Source: DASRAU01 sp035638075
Lineage (GTDB): Bacteria; Acidobacteriota; Polarisedimenticolia; Gp22-AA2
Length of the DNA stretch: 64,000 bases
Assembly: GCA_035638075.1 (NCBI GenBank)
Contig: DASRAU010000046.1
Span: forward strand, 62,001-126,000
Direction of reading: 5' to 3'
In this document: positions 25,356 through 32,299 of the stretch, piece by piece
How positions within the stretch are numbered: position 1 is the stretch's first letter
How the letters are laid out: each line of letters starts with the position of its first letter
Notes under the pieces: model-generated
Told to the model about the DNA's origin: nothing
Seen by the model: only the letters and a program-made list of their open reading frames with translations
Databases searched by the model: none
Program-made: the position numbers and the translations under genes

Positions 25356-26006
25356 CTAGAACCGCCAGCCGATGACGATCGGCAGGGTCTCGAAATACTC
25401 CTCGACATTGACCCGGTGGTACTGCGCCTCGATGTAGATGTCGGAGTTGGACAGCGGGAAAGACACGCCCGCGGTGGCGTAGTAGCCGAACTTGAGGAGA
25501 GTCTTGTTCTGCAGGATCACATCCCCTTCGACCAGGCCGGGGTAGCAGTACCACCACCAATAGGGATCGCAGATGTACCCCGGCACGATGACGGTCTCGG
25601 AGACGTTGGCGTTCAGCCGGTAGGCGCCGATGCCGACGCCGCCGATGAACTTCGCCTTGTCGCCGTGGGACTCGTACTGGATGCCGGTGCGCAGCGTCCA
25701 CTGGTCGCCGTCCCCATCGTCGACGCGGATCCCGTCCAGCTCCGGGACGTTGCCGGTGTTGACGTCCCACCAGTCGTAGGTGAAGTCCCAGCGGATGCCG
25801 AGCGGCTTCTTCGCCCAGGGACGGACGACGCCGCCGAACCCGATCGTCCAGCCGTCCTCGAGGGCGTCGCTGGCCTTCCCCTCGACCATGCTGTAGCCGA
25901 AATCGAACTGGTACGTGACCGGCTTGCCGGCCGTCCCGGCCATCGCGACCGAACCGCCCGCCGCGAACAGGACCAGCAGCAGCGCCACGCTCAGATGCCG
26001 TCTCAT
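25356..26006 (-). CDS. Outer-membrane barrel protein, copy 1 of a tandem duplicate
   Basis: The 216-residue product has a signal peptide (about 1-24) and the same beta-strand pattern as its neighbour at 24692, ending in the terminal Phe of IVIGWRF. Differences are concentrated in loops, such as NVPELDGIRV against ELPDHQVRI. The ATG at 26006 has GGGAGG upstream. It is the upstream member of a two-gene unit that ends at the hairpin 24626-24669. The pair probably arose by local duplication with divergence of surface loops; the ligand is unknown. Confidence 0.75.
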   Translation of the reverse strand: MRRHLSVALLLVLFAAGGSVAMAGTAGKPVTYQFDFGYSMVEGKASDALEDGWTIGFGGVVRPWAKKPLGIRWDFTYDWWDVNTGNVPELDGIRVDDGDGDQWTLRTGIQYESHGDKAKFIGGVGIGAYRLNANVSETVIVPGYICDPYWWWYCYPGLVEGDVILQNKTLLKFGYYATAGVSFPLSNSDIYIEAQYHRVNVEEYFETLPIVIGWRF

Positions 26007-26135
26007 TCCCACCTCCCGGTCGGACGTACGCACCTTTCGATGATTGGTTCCGCCCCGAACTCGCGGGACGCTAGCACCCTCGTTCCGACCCGGTCAAGCC
26101 CGGGCGGATTGCCGGATCGCGCACTCAGCGCGGCC

Positions 26136-27038
26136 TCAGAACCGGATCACCGGGACGACGGCCGTGTACCAGCCCCCGTGCAGATCGAAGCCCGCGTCCA
26201 GCGACAGGTCCAGCCAGCGCTTCGGGCTCCACGAGGCGCCGGCGCCGTAGGTGTAGGCGAAGGCCGGTCCCTGGTCGACCTCGAACTTCAGCGTGCCGCC
26301 ATCCGGGTCGTCCACCGTCCCGGTCACCTCGGCGAACGTGTCCCAGTGCGTTCCGTTCACCCAGAACCGCAACGGGCGGCCCGCGACCGTTCCGTTCCAG
26401 CCGGCGCGGAGCGACGAGACCGTCGCCTTCAGGGTGTCGTCGAAGCCGAGGTCGGCGCGCGCCACGTTGATGTCATAGGCGAAGAAGAACGGTCCGTAGC
26501 CGCCCGCGAGCGTCATCCCGAGACCCCCGACGCTCCCTTCCATCGTCGTCGGCACCGTCAGCTGGAACTCGCGCGGCGTGCCACCGGGCAGGATCGGCGG
26601 CAGGGTGACGTCGAGGTGCGTGTCCGACTTGTTCCAGATGGAACCGACGATGGCGTAGAGATTGACGAACGGCAGGATCCAGAAGTCGGCCTTGACGTTC
26701 ACGTTGTCGACGCGCGAGTCCGATCCGAGGTCGGCGAACTGGCTCACCGACTGCGGGTCGGCGCCGTTGCGCCCGACGCGCACGTCGCTGATCTCGATGG
26801 CGCGTTCCAGGTGGTAATAGACGAGGCCGACGCCATAGGTGCGAGGCAGCTCGATGCCGCGCTTGCGGGCCTCGGCGGCGAGGAATGGAAGCCTGTGGTG
26901 CTTCTCCTCCGTGGCCGGACCCGGGGTCGGAGACGGAGAAGCTCCTGGATCGTCCTCAGCGCGGGCGAGGGATCCCGCAAGCGCCAGCACCGCGACGAGG
27001 AGAGCCGGGGTCCCGGGAGTGCGCCGACGGCTCTTCAT
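26136..27038 (-). CDS. Outer-membrane beta-barrel protein paired with a BamA-like barrel
   Basis: The 300-residue product has a signal peptide, a Pro/Thr/Ser-rich linker (about 28-42), then strand-rich sequence ending in VVPVIRF with terminal Phe. Segments such as GVGLVYYHLERAIEISDVRVG and FVNLYAIVGSIW resemble transporter-type or OmpA-superfamily barrels, but no family is certain. Its start overlaps the stop of the BamA-like gene (ATGA at 27035-27038), so the two are translationally coupled and probably work together in the outer membrane. Confidence 0.75.
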   Translation of the reverse strand: MKSRRRTPGTPALLVAVLALAGSLARAEDDPGASPSPTPGPATEEKHHRLPFLAAEARKRGIELPRTYGVGLVYYHLERAIEISDVRVGRNGADPQSVSQFADLGSDSRVDNVNVKADFWILPFVNLYAIVGSIWNKSDTHLDVTLPPILPGGTPREFQLTVPTTMEGSVGGLGMTLAGGYGPFFFAYDINVARADLGFDDTLKATVSSLRAGWNGTVAGRPLRFWVNGTHWDTFAEVTGTVDDPDGGTLKFEVDQGPAFAYTYGAGASWSPKRWLDLSLDAGFDLHGGWYTAVVPVIRF

Positions 27039-28240
27039 CGCCAGGCGCTTCCCACTTGAAGATAGACGGCGTGGTCGTCGGGGCCGACGGCATAGTCGAC
27101 GCCCGACGCGAGACGCAGCCGCCGCGCCAGCAGGTAGCGGAACCCGACTCCCTGGGTGTCGCGGTCGGAGGCCTCGTCGAAACCGTCGAGCCGTCCCCAG
27201 GCGCGCCCGAGGCCGGCGAAACCGACGGCGGACCAGCGCGGCGTGATCAACCAGCGCACCTCCGCCTCGGCCATCGCGACGTTCTCGTCCTGGTACCGCA
27301 GCGCCGGGATGCCGCGCAGGTCGACGTAGGGGAGCTGGTAGAAGGGGACATCGCCGCGCGCCGTGCGCCCGTCGAGGCGGCCGCCGAGGATGACGTGCTT
27401 CCCAGCCGGCACGTAGCCGAAGACCTGCGCGCGGTACACCTGGAAGGTGTTCTCGCCCCCCCATGAAGGATCGTAGAAGAGGCTCTCGACGGCCCCCTTC
27501 ACGCCGCGCGTGGCGGTGAAGATGGAGTCGCGCGAGTCGTACTCCCACGACAGGCCGATGCCGGAATCGCGCGCCGCGCGCTCCTGGCCGGTGAGCGCCG
27601 GCTCGATGTGGTCCTCGTCGAATTCGTTCTGCAGATCGAGCCAGACCCAGCGGAAGGCGAGGTGGTTGTTGCTGTTCCCGAGGCGTCTGAGGATCTGCTG
27701 CGACGACAGCCAGCCGTCGAGGTTGAAGCCGATCTTGTTCTCGCCCGTGCCGAGCTCGCCTCCGATCCCGTAGAAGGTGAGGTTGGCGTCGGTGTAGGCG
27801 ACGCCGCCCTGGTAGCGCCACTGGTCGTCCTTGAAGCTGAGCCGGGCGCCCGTCCCGCCGAAGGCCGTGCCGTTCTCCGTGCCCGCCGCGGCCACGCCGA
27901 AGATGCCGGGCGGCGTGAACCGCTTGCCGGACGATTGCGCCTCGGTTTCCTTCTCGCGCAGTGAGCCGCGGAAGAAGACCAGACCGACGCCGCCGCCGTA
28001 GCCGACCGCCGGCTCGGTGATGAGGATCGGCACCGGCAGGAAGCCTTTGCGATCGAGCAGCCACTCCGAGGCGTCGAGCTTCTTGTCCTCGGGATCGTGG
28101 AAGGCATCTTTCGCGGCCGGCTTTTCCGCCGCGGCGGTTGTCGCGCCGGCCTCTTCTCCGGCACGCGCGGAGCCCCCCGGCGCCGCCGCAGCGAGCAGGG
28201 CGGCGAGGGCGAAAGCGCTCCGGACTCGGAAAGGGATCAC
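27035..28240 (-). CDS. BamA/TamA-family outer-membrane protein lacking POTRA domains
   Basis: The 401-residue product has a signal peptide (1-27), a short charged linker, and then a bacterial surface-antigen (Omp85) barrel. Recognisable features are PILITEPAVGYGGGVGLVFF at the barrel start and repeated strand pairs (GLSWEYDSRDSIFTATRGV) typical of the Omp85 C-terminal half. No POTRA domain precedes it, so it is a short Omp85-like barrel rather than BamA itself. The start codon is GTG. A good promoter (28248-28277) ends 7 bases before it, so the mRNA may be leaderless. Its stop overlaps the 26136-27038 gene. Confidence 0.8.
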   Translation of the reverse strand: MIPFRVRSAFALAALLAAAAPGGSARAGEEAGATTAAAEKPAAKDAFHDPEDKKLDASEWLLDRKGFLPVPILITEPAVGYGGGVGLVFFRGSLREKETEAQSSGKRFTPPGIFGVAAAGTENGTAFGGTGARLSFKDDQWRYQGGVAYTDANLTFYGIGGELGTGENKIGFNLDGWLSSQQILRRLGNSNNHLAFRWVWLDLQNEFDEDHIEPALTGQERAARDSGIGLSWEYDSRDSIFTATRGVKGAVESLFYDPSWGGENTFQVYRAQVFGYVPAGKHVILGGRLDGRTARGDVPFYQLPYVDLRGIPALRYQDENVAMAEAEVRWLITPRWSAVGFAGLGRAWGRLDGFDEASDRDTQGVGFRYLLARRLRLASGVDYAVGPDDHAVYLQVGSAWR

Positions 28241-28247
28241 GCGGCGC

Positions 28248-28277
28248 GAATTAGCAGACCTGTTCGCGGCGTGTCAA
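28248..28277 (-). promoter_or_regulatory. Consensus-like promoter directly before the BamA-like gene
   Basis: On the minus strand TTGACA (plus 28272-28277) is followed after 18 bases by TAATTC (plus 28248-28253), preceded by TGC as in an extended -10. Only 7 bases separate the -10 from the GTG start at 28240. This is the clearest case in the window of a full -35/-10 pair positioned for a leaderless mRNA. Confidence 0.7.
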
Positions 28278-28299
28278 CCGGGCTGCTGAGCGGGCCAGC

Positions 28300-29712
28300 T
28301 CAGGAGGCGAGCGGGAGGGTGACGGTGAAGGTGCTGCCCTGGCCGAGGGTGCTCTCGACGCCGATCGAGCCGCCGTGGGCCTCGGCGACCCAGCGCGCCA
28401 GCGACAGGCCGAGACCGGCACCGCTGCCGTCGCGCGAGCGGGCCGGCTCGGCGCGGTAGAAGCGGTCGAAGATGCGCGGCAGGCTCTCGGCCGGGATGCC
28501 GATCCCGGAATCGCGGATGGAGACCTGGACGGAGGCGCCGTCGCGCCGCGAGCGGATGCCGATCGCCCCTCCCGCGTCGCTGTACTTCACCGCGTTCGAC
28601 AGGAGGGACCGGAACAGGCGCCGCAGCCGCGCCGCGTCGCCGATCACGGTGGCCGGCGTGTTCTCCTCGACGGTCACGTGCAGCCCCTTCTCCTGGGCCA
28701 GGATGCCGGCGTCCTCGCGCAGGTCCTCGATCAGGTCCTCGATGCGCACCGGGCGGCGATCGATCGCCACGCGGGCGGGGTCCTCCTGCGCCAGCGTCAG
28801 CAGGTCGTCGACGATGCCCGACAGGCGCACGCTCTCCTCGAGGAAGGTCTGGGCCAGGCGCTGCGATTCCTCCGGGCTGTGCGGCGCGCCAACCGCCAGC
28901 TCCGCCTCGCCGCGCAGGATGGTGAGCGGCGTCTTCAGCTCGTGCGCCACGTTGGCCGAGAACTGCGCGACGCGGCGGAGCAGCGCGGTCATGCGATCGG
29001 CGGTGTCGTTGAGGGTGCGGATGAGGCGACCCACCTCGTCGTCGATTTCCGGCTCGGGAATGCGCTCGTCGAGGTTGCGGGCGTTGCGGCGCGCCGCCAG
29101 GGCGACGATCTGGTCGATCGGGCGCAAGGCCCGGCGCGCCATCAGCCAGCCACCGGCCGCGGCGACGGCCGCCATGACCGGCGCCATCAGGAAGAGGATG
29201 CGGCGCGTGTTCGCGAGGACGCGGCGCACCCCCTCCGCGGTGACGCCGACGCGGATCTCGAACGTCTCTCGCGACAGGCTGGCGATGTGGTACGTCCCTT
29301 CGGGACCGCGATCGATCGAGGCGAGCACCGTGCGCCCGCTGGCGACGGGAGACCGGGTCACGTCCACGGCGGCCCGATTGCCGGTGGCGAAGAACTCGCG
29401 GCCGTCCTTCGATTGCACCAGCACCGAGTAGTGATCCGCCTCGGCGTCGAGATGACGCTGCAAGTCGGCCCGCACCTCCTCGGGAAGGTGCGACAGCGGC
29501 TCCGCGGCATCCCCTGGCTTCAGGAGAGTTGCGATGCGGTTGGAGATCCAGATCGCCTGCGCCTGCAGGCCGCGGTCGATGGCGCGGCGGCCTTCCCAGC
29601 GCAGGTAGGCGTAGAGCGTGAGGCCGGAGACCGCGAACGCGGCGAGGAAGATGGCCGTGTACCAGAAGGTCAGCCGGGCGCGCAGCGTCCGGAAGCGCGC
29701 CGGGAATCTCAC
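28300..29712 (-). CDS. Sensor histidine kinase with HAMP, HisKA and HATPase domains
   Basis: The 470-residue membrane protein has a first transmembrane helix (about 15-33), a periplasmic sensor of about 130 residues without cysteine or obvious metal motif, and a second helix (about 175-193). A HAMP linker comes next (MARRALRPIDQIV). The H-box is FSANVAHELKTPLTILRGEA (phospho-His about residue 253), followed by the N-box SNAVKY and the G-box DSGIGIP with GAGLGLSLARW. It resembles heavy-metal or envelope-stress sensors. The start is GTG at 29712, overlapping the response regulator stop (GTGA), so the pair is coupled. Confidence 0.92.
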   Translation of the reverse strand: MRFPARFRTLRARLTFWYTAIFLAAFAVSGLTLYAYLRWEGRRAIDRGLQAQAIWISNRIATLLKPGDAAEPLSHLPEEVRADLQRHLDAEADHYSVLVQSKDGREFFATGNRAAVDVTRSPVASGRTVLASIDRGPEGTYHIASLSRETFEIRVGVTAEGVRRVLANTRRILFLMAPVMAAVAAAGGWLMARRALRPIDQIVALAARRNARNLDERIPEPEIDDEVGRLIRTLNDTADRMTALLRRVAQFSANVAHELKTPLTILRGEAELAVGAPHSPEESQRLAQTFLEESVRLSGIVDDLLTLAQEDPARVAIDRRPVRIEDLIEDLREDAGILAQEKGLHVTVEENTPATVIGDAARLRRLFRSLLSNAVKYSDAGGAIGIRSRRDGASVQVSIRDSGIGIPAESLPRIFDRFYRAEPARSRDGSGAGLGLSLARWVAEAHGGSIGVESTLGQGSTFTVTLPLAS

Positions 29713-30386
29713 CGGCCCGGCTCCTCGAGGACGTAGCCGACGCCGCGCGCCGTCCTGATGAGCGCGTGCTTCGCGCCGTCGTCGATCTTGCGGCGCAGCC
29801 GGTTGATGACGACGTCCACGACGTTGGTCCCGCCGTCGAACTGCATGTCCCAGATGTGCTCGACGATGAGGACGCGCGACAGCACCCGGTTCTTGTGGCG
29901 CATCAAATACTCGAGAAGCTGGAATTCCTTGTTGGTCAGCTCGATCTCCCGGTCGCCGCGCTTCGCCCGGCGCGTCGCGAGATCGAGGCTCAGGTCGTCG
30001 ACGCGCAGCGAGGGCAGGACGTCGCCGGCCTGGCGGCGCATCAGCGCACGCACCCGCGCCAGGAGCTCCGCGAAGGCGAACGGTTTGGGCAGGTAGTCGT
30101 CGGCGCCGAGGTCGAGCCCCTTCACCCGATCCTCGAGCGCGCCGCGCGCCGACAGGATGAGCACCGGCGTCTTCTTCCCAGCCTTGCGGATCGACTCGAG
30201 CACCCCGAGCCCGTCCAGGCCGGGAAGCGTCAGGTCGAGGACGATGACGTCGTAGTCGTTGTCGCGCGCCAGCACCGCGCCATCGCGGCCGTCGCCCGTG
30301 ACGTCCACGGCGATCGCCTCCGCCTCGAATCCCTTCTTCAGGAACGCGGCGACGCGCGTCTCGTCCTCGACGATGAGGAGGCGCAT
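29709..30386 (-). CDS. OmpR/PhoB-family response regulator
   Basis: The 225-residue protein has an N-terminal receiver with acidic pocket (IVEDE), phospho-acceptor Asp about residue 51 in VIVLDLTLPGLDG, and Lys in YLPKPF. A C-terminal winged-helix DNA-binding domain follows (ELTNKEFQLLEYLMRH ... INRLRRKID). It pairs with the adjoining kinase. The ATG at 30386 lacks a ribosome site. TACCAT (plus 30396-30401) ends 9 bases upstream, pointing to a leaderless transcript. It is divergent from a sigma-70 family gene, and 11-bp-spaced repeats lie between them. Confidence 0.93.
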   Translation of the reverse strand: MRLLIVEDETRVAAFLKKGFEAEAIAVDVTGDGRDGAVLARDNDYDVIVLDLTLPGLDGLGVLESIRKAGKKTPVLILSARGALEDRVKGLDLGADDYLPKPFAFAELLARVRALMRRQAGDVLPSLRVDDLSLDLATRRAKRGDREIELTNKEFQLLEYLMRHKNRVLSRVLIVEHIWDMQFDGGTNVVDVVINRLRRKIDDGAKHALIRTARGVGYVLEEPGR

Positions 30387-30395
30387 GGCGGCGTC

Positions 30396-30425
30396 ATGGT
30401 AGCCCCGCTCTCCCGCGCCGTGCAA
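30396..30425 (-). promoter_or_regulatory. Probable promoter of the response regulator operon
   Basis: On the minus strand TTGCAC (plus 30420-30425) and TACCAT (plus 30396-30401) are 18 bases apart. The -10 ends 9 bases before the ATG at 30386 with no Shine-Dalgarno sequence. Confidence 0.4.
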
Positions 30426-30467
30426 TCGCACCCCCCGGAAAGCCCCGTTTGCCCGCGGTTTGGCGAG

Positions 30468-30522
30468 GATGACAAAGATTTCATCCGCGCTTCATGGTGG
30501 CGTCATGCGCGTCCCGTAACTA
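30468..30522 (+). promoter_or_regulatory. Three 11-bp-spaced TCAT repeats upstream of the sigma factor gene: candidate response-regulator box
   Basis: TTCAT occurs at 30480-30484 and 30491-30495, and GTCAT at 30502-30506, exactly 11 bases apart, the spacing used by OmpR/PhoB-type regulators. An overlapping imperfect palindrome ATGACAAAGATTTCAT (30469-30484) resembles cop-box-type sites. A -10-like TAACTA lies at 30517-30522, 8 bases before the sigma ATG. No -35 hexamer is present, and the repeats cover that position, as in an activator-dependent promoter. Binding by the neighbouring regulator is an inference. Confidence 0.5.
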
Positions 30523-30530
30523 GGGTCCTC

Positions 30531-31574
30531 ATGAACACCAAGCGGATTCCCCACGGCCCGGCGTTCGATCGGTATCTGCGGGATCTCGAACACTGCCCGC
30601 CCCTCACGGCGCGGGAGGAACTCCACCTGGCGCTGCGCATGCGCCGGCTCAAGGCGCGGCTCGTCGCGATCCTCGGCCGGCGTGCCGAGCTGCGGCGCCC
30701 GGCCGGGAAGAGCGGCCCCCTCGGCATTCCCTTCGCGCGCCTGGAGGCGGCGGTCGCCGGACTCGAGCGCGCCGCGGCGGAGCGCGCCGGCGTGACGCGC
30801 CGCAAGGCGCGCCGGGCGCGCGCGGTCCTCGGCACGCTGCACCGGGTGCGCACTGTCTTCGTCACGCACAACCTGCGACTCGCCTTTCACCTGGCGCGCC
30901 GCCTCACCGGGCGCAGCGCGCCGCTGCCGGACCTCGTCCAGGCGGGAAACATCGGCCTGCTCGAGGCGGTCGATCGCTTCGACCCGCGTCGCGGCAACCG
31001 CTTCTCGACGTACGCGGCGATGTACATCACCCGCGCCGTGTACCGGGCGCTGCCGCGCCTGACCCAGCCGGTGCACGTCTCCGAGTACCAGCGCCGGCTC
31101 AAGAGCCGGCTGACCGAGTCCCGGCGCAGCCTGATGCAGGAGCTGGGGCGCGTCCCGACGCTCTCGGAGATGGCCGCGCGCGCGCACCTCGAGGAGCGCA
31201 AGGCGAAGGACCTCATGACCGCCAGCCTGTCGATCCTCGAGCTGGACGCGCCGGTCCCCGGCACGGACGGTCTCTACGGCGACACGCTCCCCGGGGAGGA
31301 CGGCGCGACGATGCGGGAGCGCCTGGTGATCAGCGACCTCCTGAGGCACATGCACGGCCTGCTGCCTTCGCTCGACCCGCGCCTGCGGATGGTGCTCCGC
31401 CTGCGCTACGGACTGGAAGGCGACGAGGCGCACACGCTGAAGGAGTGCGGCGATCTGCTCTGCCTCAGCCGCGAGCGGGTGCGCCAGCTCGAGGAGGAGG
31501 CGATCCAGATCCTTCGAGCGCGGCTGCGCAGTCTGGACTACGGCGCCGGCCGCTTTCGGGCCCTGTCGGCCTGA
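30531..31574 (+). CDS. Sigma-70 family RNA polymerase sigma factor (RpoD/RpoH-like, no region 1.1)
   Basis: The 347-residue protein begins with a region 1.2-like segment (YLRDLEHCPPLTAREELHLA). A basic helical insert of about 60 residues follows, then region 2 (NLRLAFHLARR ... DLVQAGNIGLLEAVDRFDPRRGNRFSTYA-MYITRAVYRAL). Region 3 is LGRVPTLSEMAA, and region 4 has its helix-turn-helix in TLKECGDLLCLSRERVRQLEEEAI. The region 2.4/3.0 recognition helix reads YITRAVYRAL where RpoD has WWIRQAI. It is therefore probably an alternative or group 2/3 sigma. Promoter context suggests control by the divergent two-component system. Confidence 0.88.
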   Translation: MNTKRIPHGPAFDRYLRDLEHCPPLTAREELHLALRMRRLKARLVAILGRRAELRRPAGKSGPLGIPFARLEAAVAGLERAAAERAGVTRRKARRARAVLGTLHRVRTVFVTHNLRLAFHLARRLTGRSAPLPDLVQAGNIGLLEAVDRFDPRRGNRFSTYAAMYITRAVYRALPRLTQPVHVSEYQRRLKSRLTESRRSLMQELGRVPTLSEMAARAHLEERKAKDLMTASLSILELDAPVPGTDGLYGDTLPGEDGATMRERLVISDLLRHMHGLLPSLDPRLRMVLRLRYGLEGDEAHTLKECGDLLCLSRERVRQLEEEAIQILRARLRSLDYGAGRFRALSA

Positions 31575-31623
31575 ACCGTCGCCGTCCCCGGCCGGCTTTC
31601 AGGGCTAGCCGGGAATTCCGGGC

Positions 31624-31629
31624 TAGAAT
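31624..31629 (+). promoter_or_regulatory. -10-like TAGAAT upstream of the DUF4136 gene
   Basis: TAGAAT at 31624-31629 lies 42 bases before the ATG at 31672, giving a leader that includes a GGAG ribosome site. Just upstream the heptamer GGGCTAG occurs twice (around 31603 and 31619), flanking a GGAATTCC palindrome. No clear -35 is seen. Confidence 0.4.
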
Positions 31630-31671
31630 CGCGCGTCCCTTTTACAACGCCCGATTCGGAGATCCCGGACG

Positions 31672-32235
31672 ATGACCCGACAGCCGATGGCCACCGTGCT
31701 CGCGATCGCCCTCGCCGCCCTCGTGGCGGGGACGGCGGTGTTCGCCGTGACCGTGAAGTCCGATTACGACAAGAACATCGATTTCACGAAGTACAAGAGC
31801 TTCGCCATGAAGAAGGGCACCGAGGCCCCGACCCCGTTCGCGGAGGAGCGCATCCAGACGGCGGTGAAGAACGAGCTGAAGGCGCGCGGCCTCAGCGAGA
31901 GCGAAACCCCCGATGTCTTCGTTTACACGCACGCCAAGGTCAGCACCGAGAAGCGGGTGGACGTCACCAGCTTCGGCTACGGCGGCTACCCGGGCTGGGG
32001 CGGCTGGGGCGGATCGTTCGGAACGTCCTCGGCGATGGTGACGGACGTGCCCATGGGGACGCTCATCGTGGACATCGTGGATGCGAAGAGCGATCAGCTG
32101 GTCTGGCGCGGCATCGGAAGCGACACGCTCCTGACCAACCCGACCCCGGAGAAATCCGAGAAGCGGATCAACAAGGGCATCGCCAAGCTCTTCACGAAAT
32201 ACCCGGTCGTGCCGGGAGGCGAGAAGAAGAAGTAG
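31672..32235 (+). CDS. Exported DUF4136-domain protein
   Basis: The 187-residue product has a signal peptide (about 1-26) and the DUF4136 signature: V-K-S-D-Y-D-K-N-I-D-F-T-K-Y-K-S-F-A near the mature N-terminus. It ends with a conserved L-x-V-D-x-x-D-x-K-S-D-x-L-V-W-R-G block. A Gly/Tyr/Trp-rich loop (GYGGYPGWGGWGG) sits between. DUF4136 proteins are periplasmic or lipid-anchored envelope components of unknown function. No lipobox Cys is present here. The C-terminus ends in three lysines. It converges on the large 32300 gene after a 64-base gap holding an imperfect hairpin. Confidence 0.8.
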   Translation: MTRQPMATVLAIALAALVAGTAVFAVTVKSDYDKNIDFTKYKSFAMKKGTEAPTPFAEERIQTAVKNELKARGLSESETPDVFVYTHAKVSTEKRVDVTSFGYGGYPGWGGWGGSFGTSSAMVTDVPMGTLIVDIVDAKSDQLVWRGIGSDTLLTNPTPEKSEKRINKGIAKLFTKYPVVPGGEKKK

Positions 32236-32299
32236 AGGCCGGGCTCAGGCTACGGGCCGTGGCTCAGGCCACGCCCGTCCGCTCGATCGAAAGCCCCGG

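Noticed and set aside
32236..32299. Hairpin between DUF4136 and the 32300 gene as a shared bidirectional terminator
   Set aside because: Only 6 bp pair cleanly (CGTGGC/GCCACG) with mismatches beyond, and no T run lies on either side.
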